Of a DNA stretch of 64,000 bases, positions 50,128 to 60,906 are shown piece by piece. The translations under genes were made by a program, and so were the position numbers. Under the pieces are notes generated by a model. It was not told where the DNA came from. It saw only the letters and a program-made list of their open reading frames with translations, and searched no databases. How positions within the stretch are numbered: the stretch's first letter is position 1; the number at the start of each line of letters is the position of its first letter. The stretch is from CAIWHR01 sp963713275 (GTDB taxonomy: Bacteria; Pseudomonadota; Gammaproteobacteria; Burkholderiales; Casimicrobiaceae), in contig CAVQLG010000007.1 of the NCBI GenBank assembly GCA_963713275.1, positions 248,001-312,000 of the forward strand. Reading direction: 5' to 3'.

Positions 50128-51381
50128 ATGGACAAGCTGCTGATCGAGGGCGGACACCCGCTCACGGGCGAGGTGTGCGTTTCCGGAGCCAAGAACGCCG
50201 CACTGCCGCTGCTGTGCGCGGCCTTGCTTTCGCCCGAGCCGCTCACGCTGACCAACGTGCCCCGGCTCAACGACGTGCGGACGATGCAGACGCTGCTGTC
50301 GCAGATGGGGGTCTCGCTTCAGACCGACGTGCCCGGCACCGTCGTGCTCGACGCGGGCCGGATCGACTGGCCGCTCGCGCCCTACGAACTCGTGAAGACG
50401 ATGCGGGCGTCGATCCTGGCGCTGGGGCCGCTCGTCGCGCGCTGCGGCGAGGCCCGGGTCTCGCTGCCGGGCGGCTGCGCGATCGGGTTGCGGCCGGTGG
50501 ACCAGCACGTCAAGGGCCTGCAGGCGATGGGCGCCGAGATCGATCTGGAGCACGGCTACATCAACGCCTGCGCGAGGCGCCTCAAGGGCACGCGCTTCGG
50601 CTTCGATCTCGTCACCGTCACCGGCACCGAGAACCTGCTGATGGCGGCAACCCTCGCCGAGGGCACGACCGTGCTCGAGAACGCGGCCCGGGAGCCCGAG
50701 GTCGTCGACCTGGCGCGCTGCCTCACCGCGATGGGCGCGCGCATCGAGGGGGCGGGCACCGACCGGATCACCGTCGAGGGCGTGGCCGAGTTGCACGGCG
50801 CCAGCCACCCGATCATGGCCGACCGCATCGAGACCGGAACCTTCCTGGCGGCGGTGGCCGCCACCGGCGGCGACGCGGTGCTCACCGGCACCCAGGCGGG
50901 CACCCTCGACGCGGTCCTGGACAAGCTGCGAGAGGCCGGCGCCACGGTCGATGAATCGCCGAGCTCGATTCGCGTGCGCCGCAGCGGACCGCTGGCGGCG
51001 TTCAGCCTGCGCACCGCGCCGTACCCCGCTTTCCCCACCGACATGCAGGCGCAGATGATGGCGCTGGCCACGCGCGCCGCGGGCACGACGGTGATCACGG
51101 AGACGATCTTCGAGAACCGGATGATGCACGTGCAGGAGCTGGTCCGGCTCGGCGCGGTCATCGACGTCGAAGGCAACGCCGCGATCGTCAGGGGCGTGGC
51201 CAAGCTCACCGGGGCCCACGTGATGGCCACCGATCTGCGCGCGTCGGCCTGCCTCGTCATCGCGGGCCTCGTGGCCGAAGGCGAGACGGTCATCGACCGG
51301 ATCTATCACCTCGATCGCGGCTACGAGCGCATCGAGCAGAAGCTCTGCGCGCTCGGCGCGCGGATCCGCCGCGTTCCGTGA
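50128..51381 (+). CDS. murA: UDP-N-acetylglucosamine 1-carboxyvinyltransferase
   Basis: 417 aa. First committed enzyme of peptidoglycan synthesis, joining PEP to UDP-GlcNAc. The fosfomycin-target cysteine is C117 in SLPGGCAIGLRPVDQH; the KN pair of SGAKNAALP and DLRASACLVIAGL are intact. Length is standard. It starts 4 bp after the BolA-family gene. Confidence 0.97.
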   Translation: MDKLLIEGGHPLTGEVCVSGAKNAALPLLCAALLSPEPLTLTNVPRLNDVRTMQTLLSQMGVSLQTDVPGTVVLDAGRIDWPLAPYELVKTMRASILALGPLVARCGEARVSLPGGCAIGLRPVDQHVKGLQAMGAEIDLEHGYINACARRLKGTRFGFDLVTVTGTENLLMAATLAEGTTVLENAAREPEVVDLARCLTAMGARIEGAGTDRITVEGVAELHGASHPIMADRIETGTFLAAVAATGGDAVLTGTQAGTLDAVLDKLREAGATVDESPSSIRVRRSGPLAAFSLRTAPYPAFPTDMQAQMMALATRAAGTTVITETIFENRMMHVQELVRLGAVIDVEGNAAIVRGVAKLTGAHVMATDLRASACLVIAGLVAEGETVIDRIYHLDRGYERIEQKLCALGARIRRVP

Positions 51382-51541
51382 GCGCTCTGGACCACCCCAG
51401 GGGCGCGCGCCCGAGCGCGCAGCGCGAAGGCGGTCCGGCGAGCGGCGTAAGCGGCGAACGGCGCAGGACGCGCTTCACCCGCGCGGGAGCGCCTTCAGGC
51501 GCGATGCCCCGCGCGCGGCGACGAGGCGAGGCCGAAGCCGG

Positions 51542-52372
51542 ATGCCGCCGATGACCGACCTGCGGTCCTCGCCGCTGGGGCACGCGGCGACCTACGCCGA
51601 CGCCTACGACCCGGCGCTGTTGTTCCCGGTCGAGCGCGCGCCGCAGCGGGAGGAGCTCGGGCTCTTCGGCGCGCTGCCTTTTCGCGGTCGCGACGTCTGG
51701 AACGCGTACGAGGTCTCCTGGCTCGATCCGTCCGGCACGCCGCAGATCGCCGTGGCGACGTTCGCCGTCCCGGCCGATTCGCCGGCCATTGTGGAATCGA
51801 AGTCGGTCAAGCTGTACCTGACGGCGTTCAACCAGACGCGGTTCGTCGCTCCCGAGGCGGTGGCTGCGGCAATGCGCGCCGATCTCGCGGCAGCGACCGG
51901 CGCGCCGGTCGAGGTCGCGCTGACGCTGCCCGACGACTTCGCCGCGCTGGGCCATGCCGAACTCGAGGGTGAATCGATCGACGGCGAGGCGCCGGGCGGC
52001 GTCGACCCGGAGCCCGTGCCGGAGGTGCTCGCCGCCGCCGGGCCGCTGCGCACCGAGGCGCTCACCTCGCGGCTCTTTCGCTCGGTCTGCCCGGTGACCG
52101 GACAGCCGGACTTCGCGAGCGTGCAGATCCGCTACCGCGGCGCGGCAATCGATCGCGCCGCGCTGCTGCGCTACCTCGTATCGTTCCGCCGCTACTCGGG
52201 GTTCCACGAGACCTGCGTCGAGCGGATCTTCGTCGACGTTCATCGCCAGTGCCGGCCGCTGTGGCTGTCGGTGCACGCGCGTTTCACGCGCCGCGGGGGT
52301 GTGGACATCAACCCGTGGCGCAGCAGTGGGGAGGAGCGCCCGCCTCCCAACCTGCGGACGGCACGGCAATGA
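51542..52372 (+). CDS. queF: NADPH-dependent 7-cyano-7-deazaguanine reductase QueF
   Basis: 276 aa, the long bimodular QueF form with two T-folds. It reduces preQ0 to preQ1 for queuosine in tRNA. The substrate-binding VESKSVKLYLTAFNQTRF and the catalytic cysteine segment LFRSVCPVTGQPDFASVQIRY are clear, ending FTRRGGVDINPW. A second ATG nine bases in (51551) may be the real start. Its stop overlaps the deaminase start (ATGA). Confidence 0.95.
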   Translation: MPPMTDLRSSPLGHAATYADAYDPALLFPVERAPQREELGLFGALPFRGRDVWNAYEVSWLDPSGTPQIAVATFAVPADSPAIVESKSVKLYLTAFNQTRFVAPEAVAAAMRADLAAATGAPVEVALTLPDDFAALGHAELEGESIDGEAPGGVDPEPVPEVLAAAGPLRTEALTSRLFRSVCPVTGQPDFASVQIRYRGAAIDRAALLRYLVSFRRYSGFHETCVERIFVDVHRQCRPLWLSVHARFTRRGGVDINPWRSSGEERPPPNLRTARQ

Positions 52373-53682
52373 CCCCCGCCGGCGCTCTGGCGCTGCGCGG
52401 CGCCGCGCTGTCGTTCGTGGCCGACCCTTTCCTCGTGCCGACCGCGGAAGCGCTCCACTACGAGACGGACGCGCTGATCGTGGTCCGCGACGGGCGCATC
52501 GAGGCGTGTGGCGCAGCGGCGGCGCTGCTGCCGACGCTTCCCGCCGACGTGGCGGTGACGCGTTACCGGAACGCGCTGCTGCTGCCCGGCTTCGTCGACG
52601 CCCACGTGCACTTTGCCCAGTTGCCGATCATCGCCGCGTTCGGGAAGTCGCTGCTCGACTGGCTGGAGCACTACGCGTTCGTTGCCGAGCAGCGCTTCGC
52701 CGATCCCGGCGTCGCCGCAGCGACCGCCGAAGTGTTCCTCGACGAATGCCTGCGCCAGGGCGTGACCACCGCCGCCGTCTACGGCACCGTGCACCCGCAG
52801 TCGGTGGAGGCGTTCTTTGCCGCCGCGCAGCGCCGCGGCCTGCGCATGATCGCCGGCAAGGTCTTGATGGACCGCAACGCGCCCGCGGCGCTGCTCGACA
52901 CGGCGCAGTCCGCCTACGACGCGTCGAAGGCGCTGATCGCGCGCTGGCACGGTCGCGGCCGCCTTGCCTACGCCGTGACGCCGAGGTTCGCGCCGACGTC
53001 CTCGCCGGCGCAGCTCGCCGCCGCTGGCGCGCTGCTGCAGGAGCATCCCGGGACCTACCTGCAGACGCACCTCGCCGAAACGCCGGACGAGATCGCGTGG
53101 GTCGCGCGGCTGTATCCCGACGCCCGTGACTACCTCGACGTCTACGCGCGGCACGGACTGCTCACGCGGCGCAGCATCTTCGGCCACGGCGTTCATCTCG
53201 CCGAGGACGACTGGCGAAGGCTCTACGACGCCGGGGCCGCGGTGGCGCACTGCCCGACGTCGAACAATTTCCTGGGCAGCGGCCACTTCCGCATCGCCGA
53301 CGCCAAGCGGGCGGCGCGGCCGGTGCGGGTCGCACTCGCCACCGACGTCGGCGGCGGGTCGACGCTGTCGATGTTCGCGACGATGAACGAGGCGTACAAG
53401 GTCGCGCGTCACGCGGGCTTTGCGCTCTCCCCGGCCCAGGCGTTCTGGCTCGCCACGCGCGGCGCGGCGCAGGCGCTCGACCTCGACGGCACCATCGGGG
53501 CGCTGGCGCCCGGCAACGAGGCCGACATCGTGGTGCTCGACCTCGCCGCGACGCCGCTGCTCGCCTGGCGATTGCCGCTTTGCGCCTCGCTCGAGGACGT
53601 TCTTGGCGTGCTGATCATGCTGGGCGACGACCGGGCGGTGGCGGCCACCTACGCCGGCGGGCGGCTGGTGCACCGGCGCTGA
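52369..53682 (+). CDS. guaD: Guanine deaminase
   Basis: 437 aa metal-dependent amidohydrolase converting guanine to xanthine. Metal site PGFVDAHVHFAQ, the guanine-deaminase segment LDWLEHYAFVAEQRF, THLAET, GHGVHLAEDDW, HCPTSNNFLGSG and ATDVGGGSTLSM are all present. It overlaps queF by 4 bp, giving a guanine/deazaguanine pair. Confidence 0.93.
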   Translation: MTPAGALALRGAALSFVADPFLVPTAEALHYETDALIVVRDGRIEACGAAAALLPTLPADVAVTRYRNALLLPGFVDAHVHFAQLPIIAAFGKSLLDWLEHYAFVAEQRFADPGVAAATAEVFLDECLRQGVTTAAVYGTVHPQSVEAFFAAAQRRGLRMIAGKVLMDRNAPAALLDTAQSAYDASKALIARWHGRGRLAYAVTPRFAPTSSPAQLAAAGALLQEHPGTYLQTHLAETPDEIAWVARLYPDARDYLDVYARHGLLTRRSIFGHGVHLAEDDWRRLYDAGAAVAHCPTSNNFLGSGHFRIADAKRAARPVRVALATDVGGGSTLSMFATMNEAYKVARHAGFALSPAQAFWLATRGAAQALDLDGTIGALAPGNEADIVVLDLAATPLLAWRLPLCASLEDVLGVLIMLGDDRAVAATYAGGRLVHRR

Positions 53683-53716
53683 GCCCTCACCGGGCGGACG
53701 GGCGCTGCCGCTCCGG

Positions 53717-53722
53717 TAGAAT
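53717..53722 (+). promoter_or_regulatory. Possible -10 box for the his operon
   Basis: TAGAAT 34 bp before the hisG GTG, in the 73-bp gap after the guanine deaminase gene. No good -35; no attenuator-like His-codon leader is visible. Confidence 0.3.
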
Positions 53723-53755
53723 GCGGGCTTTACGCTGCCGAATCACCCTCCTGTC

Positions 53756-54412
53756 GTGACCACGCTGACGCTCGCCCTGTCGAAGGGACGCATCTTCGCC
53801 GAGACGCTGCCGCTGCTGGCGGCGGCCGGGATCGTCCCGGTCGAGGATCCGGAAACCTCGCGCAAGCTCATTCTGGGCACCCGCCGCGACGGCGTCTTTG
53901 TGCTCATCGTCCGCGCCTCCGACGTGCCGACGTACGTCCAGTACGGTGCGGCCGATGTCGGTGTGGCCGGCCGGGACGTGCTGCTCGAGCACGGCAGCGA
54001 GGGGCTCTACCAGCCGCTGGACCTCGAGATCGGCAGGTGCCGGATGGCGGTGGCGACCAAGCGCGGCTACGACTGGGCCGGCACGGTCCAGCGCGGCGCG
54101 CGCATCCGCGTCGCCACCAAGTACGTCAAGACCGCGCGCGAGCACTTCGCCGCCAAGGGCATGCACGTCGACCTCATCAAGCTCTACGGCTCGATGGAAC
54201 TCGCACCCCTCGCGGGCCTGTCCGACGTCATCGTCGACCTCGTGTCCACCGGCAACACGCTGCAGGCCAACGACCTGGTCGAAGTCGAGGAGATCATGCC
54301 GATCAGTTCGCGGCTGATCGTCAATCCCGCGGCGCTGAAACTCAAGCGTGCGCTGGTGCAGCCCCTGCTCGAAGCCATCGGCCAGGCGGTCGAGAGGCGG
54401 AGGGCGCCATGA
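53756..54412 (+). CDS. hisG: ATP phosphoribosyltransferase, short form
   Basis: 218 aa, the short HisG that lacks the regulatory C-terminal domain and needs HisZ as partner (not in the window). It catalyses the first step of histidine synthesis. ALSKGRIFAETLPLL at the start and VDLVSTGNTLQANDLVEVE are diagnostic. It starts with GTG. Its TGA overlaps the ATG of the repeat unit at 54409. Confidence 0.95.
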   Translation: MTTLTLALSKGRIFAETLPLLAAAGIVPVEDPETSRKLILGTRRDGVFVLIVRASDVPTYVQYGAADVGVAGRDVLLEHGSEGLYQPLDLEIGRCRMAVATKRGYDWAGTVQRGARIRVATKYVKTAREHFAAKGMHVDLIKLYGSMELAPLAGLSDVIVDLVSTGNTLQANDLVEVEEIMPISSRLIVNPAALKLKRALVQPLLEAIGQAVERRRAP

Positions 54413-54513
54413 GCCACCCGGCGAGGGGCCCCGGCCGCAGGGCGGGGATCGACGGCAAGGCGAATGGCCGGCCGCCGACCAGGGAGCAGCGCGGTGATTT
54501 CTGCGGAGGCGGC
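54409..54513 (+). repeat. Diverged single copy of the coupled mini-ORF repeat
   Basis: 105 bp between hisG and hisD. It begins with the same ATGAGCCACCCGGCGAGGGG as the array at 48700, keeps GGGGATCGACGGCAAGGCGA, and ends CTGCGGAGGCGGC before the hisD GTG. The first ATG overlaps the hisG stop, and the frame runs open into HisD. Confidence 0.85.
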
Positions 54514-55836
54514 GTGAGCGGACCCGGAAACGCGCTCGTGATCCGACGGCTCGACGCCGCGGCGCCGTCGTTCGACCGCGAACTCGCGGCATTGGTCGCC
54601 TTCGAGGCCGGCCAGGACCCGGCGATCGACGCCGCGGTCGCGGCGATCGTCGCCGACGTGCGCCTGCGCGGTGACGCGGCAGTCCTGGAGTGCACCGCGC
54701 GCTTCGACCGGTTGCACGCCGCGTCGGTGGCCGCGCTGGAGATCACGGCCGGGGAGATGCAGGCCGCTTTCGCCGGGCTGCCGCCGCAGGAGCGCGCGGC
54801 GCTGGAGTTCGCGGCCGCGCGGGTGCGCAGCTACCACGAGCGGCAGAAGATGGCCTCGTGGTCCTACCGCGAAGCCGACGGCAGCGAATACGGGCAGCGG
54901 GTGACCGCGCTCGACCGGGTCGGTGTCTACGTCCCGGGCGGCAAGGCCGCGTACCCTTCGTCGGTGCTGATGAACGTGATCCCGGCGCACGTCGCTGGCG
55001 TTGCCGAGATCGTGATGGTGGTGCCCACACCCGACGGCGCGCGCAATCCGCTGGTGCTCGCCGCGGCGCATCTGGCCGGCGTATCCCGCGCTTTCACGAT
55101 CGGGGGGGCCCAGGCGATCGCGGCGCTGGCCTATGGCACTGCGACGATTCCCGCCGTCGACAAGATCTGCGGTCCCGGGAACGCCTACGTCGCGGCAGCC
55201 AAGCGTCGCGTGTTCGGCGCCGTCGGCATCGACATGGTCGCCGGCGTGTCGGAGATCCTGGTCATCGCCGATGGCACGGCCAACCCCGACTGGGTGGCGA
55301 TGGACCTCTTCTCGCAGGCCGAGCACGACGAGCTTGCGCAGGCGATCGTCGTCTCGCCCGACGCCGCACTGCTCGACGCCGTCGCGAGCAGCGCTGCCCG
55401 GCAGGTCGAGGCCATGCCGCGGCGCGCGATCATCGCCGCGTCGTTCGCCGCCCGCGGCGCCTTCATCCGCGTCCGCGACCTCGACCAGGCCTGCGCGGTG
55501 TCGAACCGGATCGCGCCCGAGCACCTGGAACTCGCGGTCGCCGACCCCGAGGCGTTGCTGCCGCAGATCCGGCACGCCGGCGCCATCTTCATGGGGCACG
55601 AAGCCTCGGAGGCGCTGGGCGACTACTGCGCCGGTCCCAATCACGTTCTGCCCACCGGGCGCACCGCGCGCTTCTCGTCGCCGCTGGGCGTCTACGATTT
55701 CCAGAAGCGCTCGTCGGTGCTCAAGATCTCGCGTGAGGCGGCCCGGACGCTGGGGCCGGCGGCGGCGACGCTGGCCCGCGGCGAAGGCCTCGCTGCGCAC
55801 GCGCAAAGCGCCCTCTTGCGCGTCGAGCGCGGTTGA
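54514..55836 (+). CDS. hisD: Histidinol dehydrogenase
   Basis: 440 aa zinc/NAD enzyme for the last two steps of histidine synthesis. Motifs: VYVPGGKAAYPSSVLMN, FTIGGAQAIAALAYGTATIP, KICGPGNAYVAAAKR, DLFSQAEHDE, ALGDYCAGPNHVLPTG. GTG 54514 with GGAGG just upstream gives the normal length. An in-frame ATG at 54409, in the repeat and overlapping the hisG stop, would add 35 residues. Confidence 0.95.
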   Translation: MSGPGNALVIRRLDAAAPSFDRELAALVAFEAGQDPAIDAAVAAIVADVRLRGDAAVLECTARFDRLHAASVAALEITAGEMQAAFAGLPPQERAALEFAAARVRSYHERQKMASWSYREADGSEYGQRVTALDRVGVYVPGGKAAYPSSVLMNVIPAHVAGVAEIVMVVPTPDGARNPLVLAAAHLAGVSRAFTIGGAQAIAALAYGTATIPAVDKICGPGNAYVAAAKRRVFGAVGIDMVAGVSEILVIADGTANPDWVAMDLFSQAEHDELAQAIVVSPDAALLDAVASSAARQVEAMPRRAIIAASFAARGAFIRVRDLDQACAVSNRIAPEHLELAVADPEALLPQIRHAGAIFMGHEASEALGDYCAGPNHVLPTGRTARFSSPLGVYDFQKRSSVLKISREAARTLGPAAATLARGEGLAAHAQSALLRVERG

Positions 55837-55851
55837 CACTCCGGTGCAGAC

Positions 55852-57026
55852 ATGGATAACGAGTGCGTGAGCCCCCCGCGCGAAGGTGTTCCAATCAGCC
55901 GCCGGGACGGGGTGGACCCTTCGCCGGGGCCGCGGGCGGGCACCGCGCCTGCCGTCGCCCGCGAGGTCGCCGAGTTCGTGGCGGCGACCGTGCGGCCCGA
56001 CGTTCGCGCGCTTTCGGCGTACGCCGTGGCCAAGGCGGAGGGGATGGTCAAGCTCGACGCGATGGAGAACCCCTGGCCCCTGCCCCCCGCGGCGCGCGCG
56101 CGCGTTGCGGCGGCGGCTGCCGACGTGCCGCTCAATCGCTATCCCGACAGCGGCGGCACCGCGGTCAAGGCAGCGCTCGCCGAGGCCATGGGACTGCCCG
56201 CCGGCGCGGCGCTGATCCTCGGCAACGGCTCCGACGAACTGATCCAGATCATCACCTGTGCACTGGCCTGCCCCGGGGCCGTGATGCTGGCGCCCGAACC
56301 CTCGTTCGTCATGTACCGGATGAACGCGCTGTACGCCCGGATGCGCTACGTCGGCGTCCCGCTCGCCGACGATTTCTCGCTGGACGTCGACGCGATGCTG
56401 AAAGCGATCGAGCGCGAGCGGCCGGCGCTCGTGTTCCTCGCCTATCCGAACAATCCGACCGGCAACCTGTTCGCCGCCGCCGACGTCGAGCGCGTCGTGC
56501 GCGCCGTGCCGGGACTGGTGGTCGTCGACGAGGCCTACCACGCGTTCGCGAACGCGAGCTTCCTGCCGCGGATCCGCGATCTGCCGAACCTCCTCGTGCT
56601 GCGGACGCTGTCCAAGATCGGGATGGCGGGGTTGCGCCTGGGCTACGCGGCGGCCGCTCCGGAATGGATCGCGGAACTCGACAAGGTGCGGCCGCCCTAC
56701 AATCTCAACGCGCTCACGCAGGCTGTCGTGCCGTTGCTGGTGCGCGACCCGGCGCTCGCCGCGCAGGCGCAGCAGATCCTCGGCGAGCGCGCGCGGCTCG
56801 CGCAGCGACTGGGCGCTCTGGCGGGTGTTCGCGTCTACCCGACCCAGGCGAACTTCGTGCTGGCCCGCGTGCCGGACGCGCCGCGCTGGTTCGATGCGCT
56901 GCGCGCCGCGGGCATCCTGGTCAAGAACCTGCACGGCGGGCACCCGCTGCTCGAACACTGTCTGCGGATCACCGTCGGCACGCCGCAGGAGAACGACGCG
57001 CTGCTGGCGGTGCTCGAGGGCCAACG

Positions 57027-57030
<4 letters not shown>
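55852..57030 (+). CDS. hisC: Histidinol-phosphate aminotransferase
   Basis: 392 aa PLP-dependent transaminase. VKLDAMENPWPLP, the NGSDELIQII loop, AYPNNPTGN, VVDEAYHAF and the PLP lysine in RTLSKIGMAGLRLGY. Residues 1-42 are Pro/Gly-rich and unlike the family; GTG 55978 (before AATVRPDVRALSAY) may be the true start. The stop overlaps hisB. Confidence 0.93.
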
Positions 57031-57635
<605 letters not shown>

Positions 57636-57644
57636 CAGAGGACG

Positions 57645-57796
57645 GGTATCAGGTATCAGGTATCAGGTATCAGGGATCAGGTATCAGAGGTCAGGCAGCA
57701 GAAACCCGCAGCACCTCCGACAGGCCAACGAACCATAACCCTTCTCTGACCCCTGATCCCTGATCCCTGATCCCTGACCCTGATACCCGATGCCTG
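57645..57796. repeat. Inverted heptad repeats between hisB and hisH
   Basis: Left arm 57645-57700 is eight tandem heptads of GGTATCA or variants (GGGATCA, GAGGTCA). Right arm about 57746-57796 is the inverted form, TGATCCC/TGATACC heptads. A 45-nt unrelated core separates them. The right arm runs into the hisH start codon. The two arms can pair into a long hairpin. No transposase is nearby. Confidence 0.85.
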
Positions 57797-58434
57797 ACAT
57801 CGCCGTCATCGACTACGGAATGGGCAACCTGCGCTCGGTGGCGAAGGCGCTGGCTCACGTCGCGCCGGACGTGCGCGTCGTCGTCACCGCCGACCCGGGG
57901 GAGATCCGGGCCGCGGCGCGCGTGGTGTTGCCGGGGCAGAGCGCGATGCCCGATTGCATGCGCTGCCTCGAAGCCAGCGGCCTCGCCGACGTGGTGAAGG
58001 AAGCCGCGGCGACGCGCCCCTTTCTGGGAATCTGCCTCGGTCTGCAGATGCTGTTCGAAGCGAGCGAGGAAGGCCCCACGCGCGGTCTTTGCGTCCTGCG
58101 CGGGCAGGTCGTGCGCTTTCGGGACGCTGCGATGCTCCTGCCCACGGGCGAACGGCTCAAGGTGCCGCACATGGGCTGGAGCCCGGTGCACCAAGTTCGG
58201 GCGCATCCACTCTGGGCGGGCATCGCGGATGGAGCACGGTTCTATTTCGCGCACAGCTACCATCCCGCGCCGGAGGATTCCGCCGTGAGCGCCGGGACGA
58301 CCGATTACCCGGCGCCGTTTACTTGCGCCATCGCACGGGCTAATATCTTCGCGACCCAGTTCCACCCGGAAAAGAGCCACCGTGCCGGCCTGCGCCTGCT
58401 CGCCAACTTCGTCGCCTGGAACGGGCACGACTGA
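57790..58434 (+). CDS. hisH: Imidazole glycerol phosphate synthase, glutamine amidotransferase subunit
   Basis: 214 aa class I glutaminase that feeds ammonia to HisF. Nucleophile C82 in FLGICLGLQMLFE, and the His/Glu pair of TQFHPEKSH. YGMGNLRSVAKAL opens the protein. The ATG at 57790 falls in the heptad repeat and has no purine-rich ribosome-binding site, so expression may depend on the hairpin or on repeat-borne sequence. Confidence 0.95.
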   Translation: MPDIAVIDYGMGNLRSVAKALAHVAPDVRVVVTADPGEIRAAARVVLPGQSAMPDCMRCLEASGLADVVKEAAATRPFLGICLGLQMLFEASEEGPTRGLCVLRGQVVRFRDAAMLLPTGERLKVPHMGWSPVHQVRAHPLWAGIADGARFYFAHSYHPAPEDSAVSAGTTDYPAPFTCAIARANIFATQFHPEKSHRAGLRLLANFVAWNGHD

Positions 58435-58522
58435 CCGCGTTGTACGACCCCGGGGCGCGCGTCCCGCTCCTTTCGGCCTCGTGCGCGCCGCCCTGCCGTA
58501 GCTTCGTCATCGGCCCGTCACC

Positions 58523-59266
58523 ATGCAGATCATTCCCGCGATCGACATCAAGGATGGCCACTGCGTCCGCCTCAAGCAGGGCGAGATGCATTCGGCGACC
58601 GTGTTCTCGGAAGACCCGGCGGCGATGGCGCAGCACTGGCTGGAGCAGGGCGCGCAGCGCCTGCACCTCGTCGATCTCAACGGCGCGGTCGCCGGGGTGC
58701 CCAAGAACGAGCATACGATCCGCGAGATCGTCAGCGTGATCGGCGAGGAGATCCCGGTGCAGTTGGGCGGCGGGATACGCGACCTCGATACGATCGAGCG
58801 CTATCTCGACGATGGGATCACCTACGTGATCATCGGCACCGCGGCGGTCAAGAATCCCGGCTTTCTGCACGACGCCTGCTACGCGTTTCCGGGACACATC
58901 ATCGTCGGCCTCGACGCGCGCGACGGGAAGGTTGCGACCGACGGCTGGTCGAAGATGACCGGCCACGATGTCATCGACCTGGGCCGCAAGTACCAGGACT
59001 ACGGCGTCGAGGCGATCATCTACACCGACATCGGCCGCGACGGCATGCTGACCGGCATCAACGTCGAGGCGACGGTGAGGCTCGCGCGCGCGCTCAAGAT
59101 CCCCGTGATCGCATCGGGGGGCGTGGGCTCGATCAAGGACATCGAGGATCTCCTGCCCCACGAAAAGGACGGCATCATCGGTGCCATCGCCGGCCGCGCC
59201 CTCTACGAGGGCAGGCTCGATTACCGTGTCGCCGCCCGCGTCGCCGCCGGCGGCGGCGGGGCCTAG
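58523..59266 (+). CDS. hisA: ProFAR isomerase (phosphoribosylformimino-5-aminoimidazole carboxamide ribotide isomerase)
   Basis: 247 aa TIM barrel. Catalytic aspartates in IIPAIDIKDGHCVRL and YTDIGRDGML; the phosphate loops GGGIRDLDTIERYL and IASGGVGSIKDI are intact. 88 bp after hisH. Confidence 0.96.
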   Translation: MQIIPAIDIKDGHCVRLKQGEMHSATVFSEDPAAMAQHWLEQGAQRLHLVDLNGAVAGVPKNEHTIREIVSVIGEEIPVQLGGGIRDLDTIERYLDDGITYVIIGTAAVKNPGFLHDACYAFPGHIIVGLDARDGKVATDGWSKMTGHDVIDLGRKYQDYGVEAIIYTDIGRDGMLTGINVEATVRLARALKIPVIASGGVGSIKDIEDLLPHEKDGIIGAIAGRALYEGRLDYRVAARVAAGGGGA

Positions 59267-59322
59267 TGCAACGTGACCGCTGCCGGGTCGGCCCCGAGGG
59301 GGCGACCCGCGGTCCTCAGCCC

Positions 59323-60084
<762 letters not shown>

Positions 60085-60170
60085 GATGCCGCGGCCCCCG
60101 CGCTCGCTGCGTTCGCCGCCCCCCGAGAGGGCGCAGTCGGTGCCGTTCGGGCGCCGGCGCAGGCGCTGAC

Positions 60171-60572
60171 ATGGGCGCGGCCGACGATTGGCTGGAGGCG
60201 GTGCGCTGGGACGCGGCAACCGGGCTCGTCCCGGCGATCGCGCAGGACGCCACGTCGGGTCGCGTGCTCACGCTCGCGTGGATGAACCGCGATGCGCTGC
60301 GGCTGACCGTGGCCTCGGGCCGCGTCCACTACTGGTCGCGTTCGCGCGGCAAGCTGTGGGCGAAGGGCGAGACCTCCGGCCACGTGCAGCAGTTGCGCGA
60401 ACTGCGCCTGGACTGCGACGCCGACGCGGTGCTGGCGCGGGTCGATCAGGTCGGCGGCATTGCCTGCCACACGGGACGAGAGAGCTGCTTCTACCTGCGA
60501 TACGAGGACGGACGCTGGACCGCGGCCGACCCGGTGCTCAAGGACCCCGCCAGGATCTACGGGCATGAGTGA
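60171..60572 (+). CDS. hisI: Phosphoribosyl-AMP cyclohydrolase
   Basis: 133 aa monofunctional HisI. Zinc and Mg2+ ligands in LDCDADAVLARVDQ and the cysteines of GGIACHTGRESCFY; WSRSRGKLWAKGETSGH is the signature. It overlaps hisE by 8 bp. Confidence 0.96.
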   Translation: MGAADDWLEAVRWDAATGLVPAIAQDATSGRVLTLAWMNRDALRLTVASGRVHYWSRSRGKLWAKGETSGHVQQLRELRLDCDADAVLARVDQVGGIACHTGRESCFYLRYEDGRWTAADPVLKDPARIYGHE

Positions 60573-60900
60573 TTCCGCCAGCGGACGCGACGACGTCCTC
60601 GACCGCGTCGCCGCGACCATCGCTTCCCGGCGCGGCGCCGATCCCGCCTCGTCGTACGTCGCGTCCTTGTTCGCCCGCGGCGACGACGCGATTCTGAAGA
60701 AGATCGGCGAGGAGGCGACCGAGGCGGTCATGGCGGGCAAGGACGGCGACCCGGCGCGCATCGTCGCCGAGGTCGCGGATCTGTGGTTTCATTGCCTCGT
60801 GCTGCTCGCGCGGCACGGCCGCGGTCCTGACGACGTGCGCGCCGAGCTCGCGCGCCGCGAGGGCGTCTCCGGGCACGCCGAGAAGGCGGCCCGCCGTTGA
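60565..60900 (+). CDS. hisE: Phosphoribosyl-ATP pyrophosphatase
   Basis: 111 aa MazG-like all-alpha pyrophosphatase. KKIGEEATEAVMAGKDGD and EVADLWFHCLVLLARHG carry the E-x-x-E/E-x-x-D metal ligands. It is separate from hisI, as usual in betaproteobacteria. Confidence 0.95.
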   Translation: MSDSASGRDDVLDRVAATIASRRGADPASSYVASLFARGDDAILKKIGEEATEAVMAGKDGDPARIVAEVADLWFHCLVLLARHGRGPDDVRAELARREGVSGHAEKAARR

Positions 60901-60906
60901 CGCGGC

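Noticed and set aside
54184..57024. 946-residue minus-strand open frame
   Set aside because: Antisense to hisD and hisC, which carry full active-site motifs.
57645..57796. CRISPR-like array
   Set aside because: Repeats are 7 bp with no spacers, and the two arms are inverted; there are no cas genes.
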